Shown here: positions 18,321-27,171 of the stretch, in pieces
Layout: every line of letters starts with the position of its first letter
How positions within the stretch are numbered: the stretch's first letter is position 1
Assembly: GCF_030227115.1 (NCBI RefSeq)
Contig: NZ_JASSUA010000001.1
Location: forward strand, 744,001-808,000
DNA length: 64,000 nt
From: Marinobacter sp. SS13-12
GTDB lineage: Bacteria > Pseudomonadota > Gammaproteobacteria > Pseudomonadales > Oleiphilaceae
Direction of reading: 5' to 3'
Made by a program: the position numbers and the translations under genes
Notes under the pieces: generated by a model
What the model was told of the DNA's origin: nothing
The model's input: only the letters and a program-made list of their open reading frames with translations
The model's database searches: none

Positions 18321-18349
18321 TATCCCGGCTCGATTCATCGGCCGGGATA
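18321..18349. terminator. Hairpin, possible end of the copper operon
   Basis: TATCCCGGC at 18321-18329 pairs perfectly with GCCGGGATA at 18341-18349 around an 11-base loop. It lies about 35 bases past the DUF411 stop, in the direction of that operon's transcription. No long T-run follows, so intrinsic termination is uncertain. Confidence 0.4.
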
Positions 18350-18383
18350 GTCGCGGGGCAACGTGCAGACTTCAAGGCACAGA

Positions 18384-18833
18384 CTAGTTGTGTTCTGCGA
18401 AAACCCGGGTCTGGCCGCTTTCGTTGAACATCAGCACCTGGTAATGATCCTTGCGGTCACCCATTTCCATACCCGGTGATCCCGCCGGCATTCCCGGTAC
18501 CGACACGCCTTTTGCCTTCGGTGCCTCGGCAATCAGTCGATGAATGTCGTTGGCCGGAACATGGCCTTCGATCACGTAGTCACCGATAAATGCCGTGTGG
18601 CAACTGGCCAGTGCTGGTGTCAGGCCGGCGTCGATCTTGATGGGGTTCATATCGTTGGTTTCAGTCACTTCCACCTTGAAACCGTTGTCCTTCAGGTGAT
18701 CTACCCAGTCGGTGCAACAGCCGCAGGTCGGTGACTTGTAGACATGAATGTCTTTGAGCCCCTCTTCGGCTTGCAATTGGCCGTTCAAACCGACGGTGGC
18801 GATGAGGCCCAGGGCCAGCATGTGTTTTTTCAT
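18384..18833 (-). CDS. DUF411 metal-binding protein, periplasmic
   Basis: The 149-residue protein has a signal peptide (MKKHMLALGLIATVGLNGQLQA), then the DUF411 signature YKSPTCGCCTDWVDHLK with a CGCC thiol cluster, VEVTETNDM, and LASCHTAFIGDYVIEGHVPA. DUF411 proteins occur with copper-resistance genes and probably bind or shuttle copper outside the cytoplasm. It is last in the merR-copA-peptide operon, 9 bases after the peptide stop, with GAGG before its ATG. Confidence 0.88.
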   Translation of the reverse strand: MKKHMLALGLIATVGLNGQLQAEEGLKDIHVYKSPTCGCCTDWVDHLKDNGFKVEVTETNDMNPIKIDAGLTPALASCHTAFIGDYVIEGHVPANDIHRLIAEAPKAKGVSVPGMPAGSPGMEMGDRKDHYQVLMFNESGQTRVFAEHN

Positions 18834-18842
18834 GATGTTACC

Positions 18843-18962
18843 TCAATGGTGATGGCTATGATCGTTGTCCGTTTTGCTACCTTCAGAGGGCGACAGCCAG
18901 AACCACCAGACGATGGCGGCCATCAGGGCCAGTCCTCCCGCATTGACCACAAGTGTGCTCAT
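18843..18962 (-). CDS. 39-residue membrane peptide with His-rich tail, in the copper operon
   Basis: A small frame I read by hand: ATG at 18962 overlaps the copA stop as ATGA and runs to TGA at 18843. The product has one membrane helix ([17 protein letters not shown]) and a hydrophilic C-terminus ending HSHHH. Tight coupling to copA and the position before DUF411 argue that it is translated. It may bind metal or accompany the ATPase; this role is inferred. I do not recognise a named family. Confidence 0.65.
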   Translation of the reverse strand: MSTLVVNAGGLALMAAIVWWFWLSPSEGSKTDNDHSHHH

Positions 18963-21544
18963 TCGTTCCCCTCCTTGCCGGCTTTATTACTGGTTTTGAA
19001 CAGACGCAGCCGGTTGGCGTTGGTGACCACCGTAACCGAGGACAGCGACATGGCAGCGCCGGCCAGTATCGGGCTCATCAACATGCCCCACAGAGGGTAT
19101 AACAGCCCGGCTGCCACCGGTATACCCATGGAGTTGTATATAAAAGCACCAAACAGGTTCTGGTGGATATTACGAACAGTCGCCCGTGATATCTCAATGG
19201 CATCGGCTACGCCGTGAAGCGAGCCGCGCATCAGCGTGATGCCGGCGCTTTCGATGGCCACATCGGTTCCGGTGCCAATGGCAAAGCCGACGTCCGCTGC
19301 GGCCAGGGCAGGGGCGTCGTTAATACCGTCGCCGACCATGGCCACGGTATAGCCCTTGCCACGCATCTCGCTGACGATGGTGGCCTTGTCTTCCGGCAGC
19401 ACCTCGGCGCGGTATTCATCAATCCCGGTTTTTTGCGCGATGGCTTTGGCGGTGGCGTCCACGTCGCCGGTGACCATCATGACCCGTATGCCGGCATCGT
19501 GCAGGCGGCGGATGGCATCCCGGGAGTCCTGTTTGACCGCATCGGCAACACCGATGACACCCACCGCTTCGTTACCCAGGGCCAGGAACAGCGGAGTTCC
19601 GGCCTCGGAGGTAATGGCATCCGCTTCCTGCTGAAGATCTGCCAGATTCACACCCTCGCCTTCCAGCCAGCGGCGATTGCCCAGGCGCACAGGCTGGCCG
19701 TCCAGCTCGCCCTTCACGCCTTTGCCGTTGAGGGCCTCGAAGCCAGTGATGTTCTCCGGGCTGGCATTTTCATCCTTGGCTTTCGCCATAATGGCTTCCG
19801 CCAGCGGGTGTTCCGAGTGCTGTTCCAGGCCAGCGGCCAGGGCCAGCAATCTGCCCGTATTGTCGTCCGTTGCATGAAAACGGGTAACGGCCGGATGGCC
19901 TTCGGTAATGGTGCCGGTCTTGTCCAGTATCACCAGATCCAGCTTGCCTGCGGTTTGCAGAGCATCGCCCTGACGGATCAAGGCGCCGTATTCTGCGGCC
20001 TTGCCGACACCCACCATGACCGACATGGGAGTAGCAAGGCCCAGAGCACAGGGACAGGCAATAATCAGCACCGTGGTAGCCGCTACCATCATGTGAACCA
20101 CCGCCGGTTCCGGCCCGACGTTGTACCAGACCAGGGCGGACACCACGGCAATCAGCATCACGCTGGGCACAAACACCGAGGAAATCTTGTCTGCCAGGCG
20201 CCCGATGGCGGGCTTGGAGCCCTGGGCTTTCTTCACCAGGCGAATGATCTGGGCGAGGGCGGTTTCGCTGCCCACGTGGGTGGCCTTGTAGATAATCGAA
20301 CCATGGGTATTCAGGGTGCCGGCAGACACCTCGTCACCTTCGCGCTTGCTGACGGGCATGGGTTCACCGGTGAGCATGCTCTCATCGATGCGGGTACTGC
20401 CCTCGATGATCTCCCCGTCCACCGGCAGGCTTTCACCGGGGCGCACACGGATATGATCGCCGGCCCTGACCTGCTCTACCGGCAGATCCTGCTCCTCGCC
20501 GTCACGGATAACCCGGGCGGTTTTTGCCCGCAGATCCAGCAGCCGTCGCACGGCTTCCGAGGTCTTGCCTTTGGCTCGCAGCTCCAGCGCCTGGCCCAGA
20601 TTGATCAGGCCGATAATCATCGCCGAGGCTTCAAAATACACATGCCGCGCCATTTCCGGCAGCGCTTCGGGGATACTGGCTACCACAATGGAATAGGCCC
20701 AGGCCGTGCCGGTACCCAGGGCAATCAGGGTATCCATGTTGGCATTATGATGGCGGAACGCTTTCCAGGCCCCGGTGAAAAAGTGGCCGCCGGTACCGAT
20801 CATCACACCGAGGGTAAGGACACCCAGGACAAGCCAGGTCATCTGGTTGTCGGCGGTGACCATCATGGAACCAAAGCCCATGCCCCAGATCATCAGGCCC
20901 AGGCCGAGACTCAGACTGATAGCCATCTTCACCAGCAGTGTCTTGTACTGCCTGCGATCCTCTTGCTGCTTGCGGTCATCTGCCGCATCCGGGTCTTCGA
21001 TCACGCTGGCCCCGTAGCCGGAGCTTTCCACTGCTTTAATCAGTACCTGGGGGTCAGCATGTCCGGTGGCCGTGGCGGTATTGTCCGCCAGGTTCATATG
21101 GGCACCGGTAATGCCATCGACCGATTTCAGGGCCTTTTCAATGGTGTTCACACAGGAAGCACAGGTAGCACCCGTAACCGCCAGATGAATCTGATCGTCA
21201 TTCCCGGCGCTCTCCCCTTTACCCGTGTCCTGATCGGACTGCTGCCGGGTTTCGGTTTGAGCCTGTTTACTGTCGACATGGCAATGGTCATCCTCCGACG
21301 CCGGTTCAGCGGCAGAGGAGGCCTCCAGAGGTGAGGCGGGATAACCGGCTTCCGTGACAATGCCGGCTGCCTCGGCAGTATCAATGCCATCGGGCAGGGC
21401 AACCGTCTGCTCCTCCAGGTTCACCTCAACCCGGTCGGCACTGCCGGTCAACGGCTCCAGCGCCTCACGAATCTTGCGAACACAGCCCTGGCAGGACGCG
21501 CCGGAAATAGACAGCGCCGGGTGTAGTGCGACTTTCTCATTCAT
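18959..21544 (-). CDS. copA: Copper-exporting P1B-type ATPase
   Basis: The 861-residue ATPase has two N-terminal heavy-metal domains (GASCQGCV near residue 16; GATCASCV near residue 130). Between them lies an acidic linker with a few histidines. The pump has CPC in [12 protein letters not shown], the phosphorylated aspartate in [15 protein letters not shown], and [12 protein letters not shown]. The last helices carry [11 protein letters not shown] and [10 protein letters not shown], the Cu+ (P1B-1) signatures. It exports Cu+ from the cytoplasm. It starts 6 bases after merR and is coupled to the 39-residue peptide. Confidence 0.95.
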   Translation of the reverse strand: MNEKVALHPALSISGASCQGCVRKIREALEPLTGSADRVEVNLEEQTVALPDGIDTAEAAGIVTEAGYPASPLEASSAAEPASEDDHCHVDSKQAQTETRQQSDQDTGKGESAGNDDQIHLAVTGATCASCVNTIEKALKSVDGITGAHMNLADNTATATGHADPQVLIKAVESSGYGASVIEDPDAADDRKQQEDRRQYKTLLVKMAISLSLGLGLMIWGMGFGSMMVTADNQMTWLVLGVLTLGVMIGTGGHFFTGAWKAFRHHNANMDTLIALGTGTAWAYSIVVASIPEALPEMARHVYFEASAMIIGLINLGQALELRAKGKTSEAVRRLLDLRAKTARVIRDGEEQDLPVEQVRAGDHIRVRPGESLPVDGEIIEGSTRIDESMLTGEPMPVSKREGDEVSAGTLNTHGSIIYKATHVGSETALAQIIRLVKKAQGSKPAIGRLADKISSVFVPSVMLIAVVSALVWYNVGPEPAVVHMMVAATTVLIIACPCALGLATPMSVMVGVGKAAEYGALIRQGDALQTAGKLDLVILDKTGTITEGHPAVTRFHATDDNTGRLLALAAGLEQHSEHPLAEAIMAKAKDENASPENITGFEALNGKGVKGELDGQPVRLGNRRWLEGEGVNLADLQQEADAITSEAGTPLFLALGNEAVGVIGVADAVKQDSRDAIRRLHDAGIRVMMVTGDVDATAKAIAQKTGIDEYRAEVLPEDKATIVSEMRGKGYTVAMVGDGINDAPALAAADVGFAIGTGTDVAIESAGITLMRGSLHGVADAIEISRATVRNIHQNLFGAFIYNSMGIPVAAGLLYPLWGMLMSPILAGAAMSLSSVTVVTNANRLRLFKTSNKAGKEGNE

Positions 21545-21550
21545 GGAGCA

Positions 21551-21982
21551 TCACTCCTTGTTACCTGTTTCCGGGACCGGTTCGTCCCAGTGTTCAATCA
21601 GCTGGCAAATCGTATGGCCGTCCGGCGTGCCATCCGGCATGTTCTGCCAGGCGGATAAAGCAGCCGTCATTCGTCCACGCAATTGCTGCAGTTCCGCAAT
21701 CTCACGCTCCACCTCCGCCAGCCGCTGCTGAAACACGTCCCGGACCATGGGGCAGGGCGAATGATGATCCTCCGCCTGATCCAGAATCTGCCGGATTTCC
21801 GGCAGTGAAAAACCGAGTTGCCGTGCTTTGCGGGCAAAACGTAATCGCCGCAGGTCTTCTGCGTCGTACAGCTGATAGTTGTTGTCCGGATTCCGGGTGG
21901 GCTTCAGCAACCCTTCCCGGGTATAAAACCGGACGGTATCGGGGTTGACCCCCGCACCTATAGCAATCTCTTTAACTTTCAT
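21551..21982 (-). CDS. MerR-family metal-responsive regulator
   Basis: The 143-residue protein has the MerR helix-turn-helix (VKEIAIGAGVNPDTVRFYTR), the second wing (NNYQLYDAEDLRRLRFARKA) and a long dimerisation helix. Metal ligands are Cys77 (HHSPCPMV) and Cys126 (HTICQLIEH), with nearby histidines. CueR-type Cu+ sensors have serine at the position of Cys77, so this pattern is closer to divalent-metal sensors. It is first in the copA operon, which its own promoter region controls. Longer in-frame starts would read through hairpin F and are rejected; ATG at 21997 is also possible. Confidence 0.85.
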   Translation of the reverse strand: MKVKEIAIGAGVNPDTVRFYTREGLLKPTRNPDNNYQLYDAEDLRRLRFARKARQLGFSLPEIRQILDQAEDHHSPCPMVRDVFQQRLAEVEREIAELQQLRGRMTAALSAWQNMPDGTPDGHTICQLIEHWDEPVPETGNKE

Positions 21983-22015
21983 AGCGTAGACCGCCATCCC
22001 CAATGTTGATCGAGT

Positions 22016-22122
22016 GGTTGGGTGAACCTTCTTCCGAAACTGTGCGGAGCCATGGATGGCGGAGCCCAAGCGTCACATGGATGTGCCGAAGGAGCGTGTT
22101 TCGGAAGAAGGTTCACCCAACC
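22016..22122 (+). repeat. Long-hairpin intergenic repeat, copy F, in the copper operon leader
   Basis: Arms at 22016-22040 and 22098-22122 are perfect 25-base inverted repeats around a 57-nt core (22041-22097). The core matches copy D at 56 of 57 positions. It lies between the MerR-type promoter at 22169-22200 and the merR start at 21982, so it would be transcribed as part of the leader. The core's GGA-loop strand is antisense to that transcript. Confidence 0.93.
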
Positions 22123-22168
22123 GCGAACGGCACCCAACTTGAACGCCACGTGGTATCAGGTTAAGGAT

Positions 22169-22200
22169 AGCCTAAAACCTGTGAGCAACTCACAGGTCAA
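22169..22200 (-). promoter_or_regulatory. MerR-type promoter and operator for the copper operon
   Basis: On the minus strand TTGACC (22195-22200) and TAGGCT (22169-22174) are separated by 20 bases. That spacer is filled by a perfect 9-base inverted repeat with a 3-base centre at 22177-22197 (half-site ACCTGTGAG). An over-long spacer with a central dyad is the hallmark of MerR-family activation. The half-sites resemble CueR-type ACCT...AGGT ends. Predicted transcription start is near 22162. Confidence 0.75.
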
Positions 22201-22209
22201 AGGTTTTTT

Positions 22210-22530
22210 TCAGGAAGTGGAATCTTTTGAACGAAGGAAGGTGCCACAGGCCTTGCATTGGTCCGGGGCCATCAACTTGGCTTGCCAGCCGATTTTCTGC
22301 CCACAGGCGGGGCATTCCAGTCGCAATTGCAGGATGATGATGGGGGTGATTAACACAGCAATGAGAACACCCAGCGGCCCCCAGCTGTCGCCACTGGACA
22401 GACCAAGCTGGCTGCTGAAGACCAGAATCACGATCAGCGAAAAGAACGCAAAAATGAAATAACGCTTGTTCCAGGTTTCCCACCGCCGCAATCGGCCGTC
22501 CTGTTCCCTGGTCAGATAGTTTGCACTCAT
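22210..22530 (-). CDS. Two-helix membrane protein with C-terminal zinc ribbon
   Basis: The 106-residue protein has two hydrophobic segments (YFIFAFFSLIVILVFSS; GPLGVLIAVLITPIIIL) followed by two CxxC pairs (CPACGQKIGWQ and CKACGTFL) that form a probable zinc ribbon. Function is unknown. It lies upstream of the copper operon on the same strand, but that operon has its own promoter overlapping its 3' end region. There is no frame conflict and the cysteine pattern supports a real gene. Confidence 0.7.
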   Translation of the reverse strand: MSANYLTREQDGRLRRWETWNKRYFIFAFFSLIVILVFSSQLGLSSGDSWGPLGVLIAVLITPIIILQLRLECPACGQKIGWQAKLMAPDQCKACGTFLRSKDSTS

Positions 22531-22588
22531 AAGTCGGTACCTTGAAAGCTGATACCGGAATAGTGGTGATTCAAAGCGCTCATTTCAA

Positions 22589-24850
22589 TCAGGTACCGAC
22601 CGGCGTATCCACATTCAGCACGCCAGAGCTCAATGCCTTTTCCAGTTCGGCGGCGGGAATCGGACGGCTGATCAGGTAGCCCTGGATCAGATCGCAGCGG
22701 TGATTCTTCAGGAAATTGAGCTGTTCCCGGGTTTCCACCCCCTCGGCCACCACCTGGATGCCCAGGTTGTGGGCCAGGTTGATCACTGCCCGGGTAATCA
22801 CCGCGTCGTCGTGGCGCTCGGTGACATCGGTAATAAAGGAGCGGTCGATTTTCAGCAGGTCAACCGGGAAATCCCGCAGGTAACCCAGCGAGGAATAGCC
22901 AACGCCAAAGTCATCGATGGCCAGGTGCACACCCAGTTTGTGGAGCTTGGAGAGCTGGTTGAGATTGTGCTCGATGTTCTGGATAAAGATCTCTTCAGTC
23001 AGCTCCACTTCCAGTCGATCCGCGGGAACACCATGGGATTCCAGCGTCTCCTGAATATGGTCAACAATACTCTCATCATCCAGTTCCCGGCCTGACAGAT
23101 TAACCGCGATGCGCAGGTTGGCGTAAGGGCCATTCTGCCATTTCGCCAGCTGCCGGCAGGCCGCCCTGACCACCCAGCGGCCGATATCGGTAATGCGCCC
23201 GCTTTCCTCGGCCAGTGGTATGAAGTCGATCGGCGGTAACAGGCCGCGGCGGGGATGCTGCCACCGAATCAGGGCTTCCACGCTGTTGATGGAAGAGTCG
23301 TTAAGATCCAGCTGGGGCTGGAAGTAAAGCACGAATTCGTCGTTGGCCAGGGCGTGGTCCAGGTCCTTGTCCAGCTCCAGGCGCATGACCTCCCGGTCCT
23401 GCATGCCCTCGGTATAGAACTGATAGGTGTTGCGGCCCTGCTCCTTGGCCCGGTACAGCGCCACGTCCGCATTGCGCATCAGGGTGTCGGCGTCCAGCCC
23501 GCTCTGGGGATATACTGCCACCCCCATGGTAGCGGTGATGCCATGCCTTTCGCCCTGAACATCAAAGGGCGCTTCAAAGCATTGCTTGATCTGACCCAGC
23601 AGGTTGATAACGTCGTCGATGTCTTCCAAGTGCTGCTGGCAGATCATGAACTCGTCGCCGCCAGAGTAGGCAACCATGATCCTTTCGTCGCTGAGGGCGT
23701 TGAGGCGTTCGGACACCTTGATCAGCAATTCGTCTCCGAACTGGTGACCGAGGGAGTCGTTGAGCATCTGGAAGCGGTCGAGGTCGATCATCACCAGGGC
23801 CACCTGGCGCATCTGCCGATCAGCGATGCTCAGGGTGTGGGTCAGGTCTTCCATGAAAAAGCGGCGGTTGGCCAGGCCAGTCAGTGTGTCAGTGGTCTCA
23901 AGCCGCGCCAGGTCCTGCTGTACCGCCTGGCGCTGACTGATTTCTGCATCCAGCTCCCGACGGGTTTTCAGCAATGCCTGATTGCGTTTGAGAATCTGCT
24001 GTACCAGCAAGGTGGTGAGACTGGTCAACACCCCCATACACAGCATGATGATAAACGTCACGAACGGCCAGTTGCTGCGCTGGTCCTCAACCCAGGACAC
24101 AGAGGGGGTGACGGTCAGTGTCCAGTCGATGGTTGGCAGGTCGATGTCCAGAGTACGGGAAAAGCCGGGATCGGTGTTGGTTGAACCGTTGAGCTCATAA
24201 GCCGGTTTGCCGCCGTCCCTGATGTCGATCCGGAAAGAGTCCAGGGTGCGGCTGGTAACAAGGTGCCTGGCCAGGGTTTCCATGCGGAATACACCGGCGA
24301 TGAAGCCGTTGTTGGCCTCGCTGCTGAAAATCGGAGCGTAGATAACCATGCCCTTGCCGCCCTGCTTCAGGTCTATGACGCCGGAAATATCGAGATTTCC
24401 GGTGGCCTGGGCTTCTTGCAGGGATGCCAGTCGGTCAGGGGAGAAGGCCACGTTGTAGCCAATGGCCTCTTCGTTGCCCTCGTATGGCTCCAGCCAGCGG
24501 ACCGTGTAATTCCGGTCAATCCACTCAATTGCCTGGTAGACACCGAAATCAGACAGGTAGTTGCGGGCGTCCTGCTCCCAGACTTCCCGGGATACATTCG
24601 GTGTAGCCTCAAAGCGCTTGGCCATGCGGTTTATGGCTTCTGCGTGAACCAGGAATTCCCGCTCAAGGCGGTTGGCCATGGAGCTGGCTTCGTTGTTCAG
24701 GTTGGCCTGAATCTGCGTGCGATCCTGCTGTTCAATGCCATACTGAAGAATCAGGGCAATACCCAGGAAAATCAGAAAAATCAGCGCTGGAAACGCCGGG
24801 TTCAGCAATCCCCTGACAAGCAGGGTTAGCGCTGATGCAGGTTTGTCCAC
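22589..24850 (-). CDS. CHASE-GGDEF-EAL cyclic-di-GMP enzyme
   Basis: The 753-residue protein has an N-terminal membrane helix, a periplasmic CHASE sensor domain (about residues 40-250, VYQAIEWIDRNYTVRW), a second helix near residue 270, then GGDEF and EAL domains. The GGDEF motif is intact (YSGGDEFMIC) and EAL is intact (VEALIRWQHP, with DDFGVGYSSLGYL and EGVE), so it could both make and degrade cyclic di-GMP. The signal sensed is unknown. The start is GTG at 24850, 7 bases after GGAG. Confidence 0.92.
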   Translation of the reverse strand: MDKPASALTLLVRGLLNPAFPALIFLIFLGIALILQYGIEQQDRTQIQANLNNEASSMANRLEREFLVHAEAINRMAKRFEATPNVSREVWEQDARNYLSDFGVYQAIEWIDRNYTVRWLEPYEGNEEAIGYNVAFSPDRLASLQEAQATGNLDISGVIDLKQGGKGMVIYAPIFSSEANNGFIAGVFRMETLARHLVTSRTLDSFRIDIRDGGKPAYELNGSTNTDPGFSRTLDIDLPTIDWTLTVTPSVSWVEDQRSNWPFVTFIIMLCMGVLTSLTTLLVQQILKRNQALLKTRRELDAEISQRQAVQQDLARLETTDTLTGLANRRFFMEDLTHTLSIADRQMRQVALVMIDLDRFQMLNDSLGHQFGDELLIKVSERLNALSDERIMVAYSGGDEFMICQQHLEDIDDVINLLGQIKQCFEAPFDVQGERHGITATMGVAVYPQSGLDADTLMRNADVALYRAKEQGRNTYQFYTEGMQDREVMRLELDKDLDHALANDEFVLYFQPQLDLNDSSINSVEALIRWQHPRRGLLPPIDFIPLAEESGRITDIGRWVVRAACRQLAKWQNGPYANLRIAVNLSGRELDDESIVDHIQETLESHGVPADRLEVELTEEIFIQNIEHNLNQLSKLHKLGVHLAIDDFGVGYSSLGYLRDFPVDLLKIDRSFITDVTERHDDAVITRAVINLAHNLGIQVVAEGVETREQLNFLKNHRCDLIQGYLISRPIPAAELEKALSSGVLNVDTPVGT

Positions 24851-24904
24851 AAAGTGCTCCGGTTACTTCATTCACTGAACAGCGTATCGGCCGAATCCAC
24901 CCGA

Positions 24905-26212
24905 TTATGAGGGATAAACGCGATGATCTGTTACTAATTGTTGGATCCGCGCCTGTAATGATATCCCGAAAGCGCCATCCGGTAGTGGGCGGATGATTTC
25001 AGGACGTTCCCCCGGCGTCGGATTCGCCAGGTCAATCGTTCTCGGCGTAACTGCTTTTTTCTCGGTATCCAGAAGTACTTCAACCCTGGGTTTGAGCTTC
25101 TTGCCAGGATGTACGGCAACAATCAAGGCTACTTCTCCGGTGGTGAGCTCTACCAGGGTTCCCGGCGGGTATATACCAATCATGCGGATAAACGCTTCCA
25201 CCATGTCGGCATCAAACTGCCTGCCACGGTTCCGGTACAAAATGCGGATGGCGTCAGAAGCGGGAATGCCGTCCCGGTAGCAACGGTCGCTGGTCATTGC
25301 ATCAAAGGCGTCGACAATCGACACCAGGCGAGCGAAGCGGCTGATCTGCCACTCCTGCAGTTGTTGCGGGTAGCCAGAGCCGTCGACGCGTTCGTGATGA
25401 TGGCGGGTGACATCGCGAATGATCGGGTCGAGCGTGGTGTCTGCGCGTAACAGCTCATAGCCGAAGGTGGTGTGTTTCTGCATGATCGCGAACTCTTCGC
25501 GGCTAAGCGCACCCGGCTTGTTGAGTATCTCTGGTGGGACTTTCAGTTTGCCGAGATCGTGAAGCAGGCCACACATGCCGGCAATTTCCAGGTCTTCGTC
25601 CGGCATGCCCAGAAAACGGGCAAATGCCACGGTAAAAATGGCAACGCGCAGGCAGTGCTCGGCTGTGTATGCGTCCCGGGACTTGATGCGGTTCATCCAG
25701 AACATCGCGCTGGCATTGGCCTTGATGCTTTCAACGCAATCACGGATGACGGGGCGGGCATCCTGCAGGTTCAGGTCATTGCCCTGCTCGATGTCACGGG
25801 TCACCCGTTCCACAAACGTTTGTGTTTTGCTCCATGCCTCGCGGGCGCGCGGCATTTCCTCCGCCAACGTCCGGGTTTCAGGCATCGGGATGGAGGTACG
25901 CTGCTTGTGCAACATGACCTTGTCCAATGCCTCGGACAATACCTTTTCCTCGCCTTCGACCAGCACCCATTCACAGTACTGGCGAAGGATACGGGCCTGA
26001 TCGGTGTTTTCGATGGTAAAGCCCTGGAACAACACGGGAACTTCTGTCCAGGGGCGGTCCAGTTTGACCACACGCATTCCGGCGGTGAGCAGGTCGACCG
26101 GCAGCCGGACCCGCTGAATGTTGGACATGGTATCGGGCGCCAACGACCCCGGCCGGGCGCGGGCTATTGGCTTTCGCGATGGCGTTGTGCTGGTTTTACG
26201 TCGGAACCACAT
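24905..26212 (-). CDS. HD-GYP domain cyclic-di-GMP phosphodiesterase
   Basis: The 435-residue soluble protein has a DUF3391-type N-terminus (RVRLPVDLLTAGMRVVKLDRPW) and an HD-GYP domain with HCLRVAIFTVAFARFLG, LLHDLGKLKVP (the HD pair), HHHERVDGSGYP (the GYP motif) and SIVDAFDAMTSDRCYR. It should hydrolyse cyclic di-GMP. A shorter start at Met29 (26128) is possible since the first 28 residues are basic and not conserved. With the neighbouring CHASE-GGDEF-EAL gene and the GGDEF gene at 28863 it forms a small local group of second-messenger genes. Confidence 0.9.
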   Translation of the reverse strand: MWFRRKTSTTPSRKPIARARPGSLAPDTMSNIQRVRLPVDLLTAGMRVVKLDRPWTEVPVLFQGFTIENTDQARILRQYCEWVLVEGEEKVLSEALDKVMLHKQRTSIPMPETRTLAEEMPRAREAWSKTQTFVERVTRDIEQGNDLNLQDARPVIRDCVESIKANASAMFWMNRIKSRDAYTAEHCLRVAIFTVAFARFLGMPDEDLEIAGMCGLLHDLGKLKVPPEILNKPGALSREEFAIMQKHTTFGYELLRADTTLDPIIRDVTRHHHERVDGSGYPQQLQEWQISRFARLVSIVDAFDAMTSDRCYRDGIPASDAIRILYRNRGRQFDADMVEAFIRMIGIYPPGTLVELTTGEVALIVAVHPGKKLKPRVEVLLDTEKKAVTPRTIDLANPTPGERPEIIRPLPDGAFGISLQARIQQLVTDHRVYPS

Positions 26213-26307
26213 GGCTCTGCCAGTCTTCTGATTGTCTGACCCGAGTATGTCAGAAATCCCGTGCCTGGAACAGGTGCGCGGTTAACGGCGCCCGGCGGCA
26301 ACCTGGG

Positions 26308-26748
26308 TTATGTCGCCGGTTGTGTCACAGGAGGTATGCCAAGGCGTGGTATTTCCTGCTTGGGGCATTTGTCCATAACCACGGTGACACCCGCCTCTTC
26401 CGCTCGCACCGCGCCCTCTTCATTGATAACGCCGAGCTGCATCCATATTACCGGAATCTGCTGTTTGATGGCGGCGTCTATGACCGGGTCGGTGCGATCA
26501 GGCGCAAGGAAAAGATCTACCATGTCCACGGGCTTGTTGACGGAAGCAAGATCGGGATAGACGGTTTCGCCGAGCACCGTTTTACCAGCGAGCCTGGGAT
26601 TGACCGGTATCACCCGGTACCCCCGACCCTGGAGATAGGCCATCACTTCATGGCTGGGGCGGTTGGACTTGTCGCTGGCGCCGACCAGCGCAATGGTGCG
26701 GACGGTTTCGAGTATTCTGCGTAGCTGTTCGGGATTATTACGGGACAT
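26308..26748 (-). CDS. CoA-binding (YccU-like) Rossmann protein
   Basis: The 146-residue protein matches the CoA-binding domain of succinyl-CoA synthetase-like small proteins: ALVGASDKSNRPSHEVMAYL at the nucleotide loop, GYRVIPVNPRLAGKTVLGE and MQLGVINEEGAVRAEEAG. Its role is not established in the family. It is upstream of the HD-GYP gene and downstream of folX on the same strand, 15 bases after folX. Confidence 0.85.
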   Translation of the reverse strand: MSRNNPEQLRRILETVRTIALVGASDKSNRPSHEVMAYLQGRGYRVIPVNPRLAGKTVLGETVYPDLASVNKPVDMVDLFLAPDRTDPVIDAAIKQQIPVIWMQLGVINEEGAVRAEEAGVTVVMDKCPKQEIPRLGIPPVTQPAT

Positions 26749-26763
26749 GGAGGTACCGGTTCG

Positions 26764-27144
26764 TCAGGTGGCCCGGTGTGCCTCGAGACAGACGGACACC
26801 GATTCCGCGTAGCGTAACGCATGGGGCTTGTCGATTTCCACTGCCGCCCAGCGGACTGCCTCATGCTCCATAACAATACTGAGCACTTCATGGGTCAGTC
26901 GCTCCAGAAGGGCAAAGCGGTTGCCGTCTACATGGCTGATGATCTGCTTGGTAATGGTGCGGTAGTTCAGTGCTGCACGGATATCGTTCTGGTTGATGGC
27001 GTCCGCGGCATTGTAGGTCAGCCGGACATTGATCAGTACATCCTGCCGATTGTTGATTTCCTCGTCCTTGATACCGATATAGGCGCGTAGCAGCAGGTCC
27101 TTTATACGCACGGTTGCCTGGTGATCTCCGGTTACTGCAGTCAT
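26764..27144 (-). CDS. folX: Dihydroneopterin triphosphate 2'-epimerase-like protein
   Basis: The 126-residue protein closely follows E. coli Fol[39 protein letters not shown] and [16 protein letters not shown]. FolX epimerises dihydroneopterin triphosphate in the pterin branch, and shares the fold of dihydroneopterin aldolase FolB. GGGAGACCAG precedes the ATG. It is 27 bases after folE, so the two probably share a transcript. Confidence 0.88.
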   Translation of the reverse strand: MTAVTGDHQATVRIKDLLLRAYIGIKDEEINNRQDVLINVRLTYNAADAINQNDIRAALNYRTITKQIISHVDGNRFALLERLTHEVLSIVMEHEAVRWAAVEIDKPHALRYAESVSVCLEAHRAT

Positions 27145-27171
27145 CTGGTCTCCCGATTAGCCATGGAATGT

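Noticed and set aside
19214..21334. 706-codon open frame on the plus strand
   Set aside because: It is fully antisense to copA, has low-complexity His/Gly/Gln-rich translation and no ribosome site; it is a G+C-driven shadow.
21983..22069. Longer start for merR
   Set aside because: It would translate through hairpin F and gives no MerR homology; Met at 21982 fits the family.
1494..22122. Hairpin family as integron attC sites
   Set aside because: The conserved part is the centre and not the ends, there are no cassettes or integrase, and arm ends do not fit RYYYAAC/GTTRRRY.
22022..22462. Short peptides starting at ATG in the hairpin cores
   Set aside because: The ATG in the core lies within GCCATGGATGG and gives a chance frame; there is no ribosome site, and reading differs between copies.
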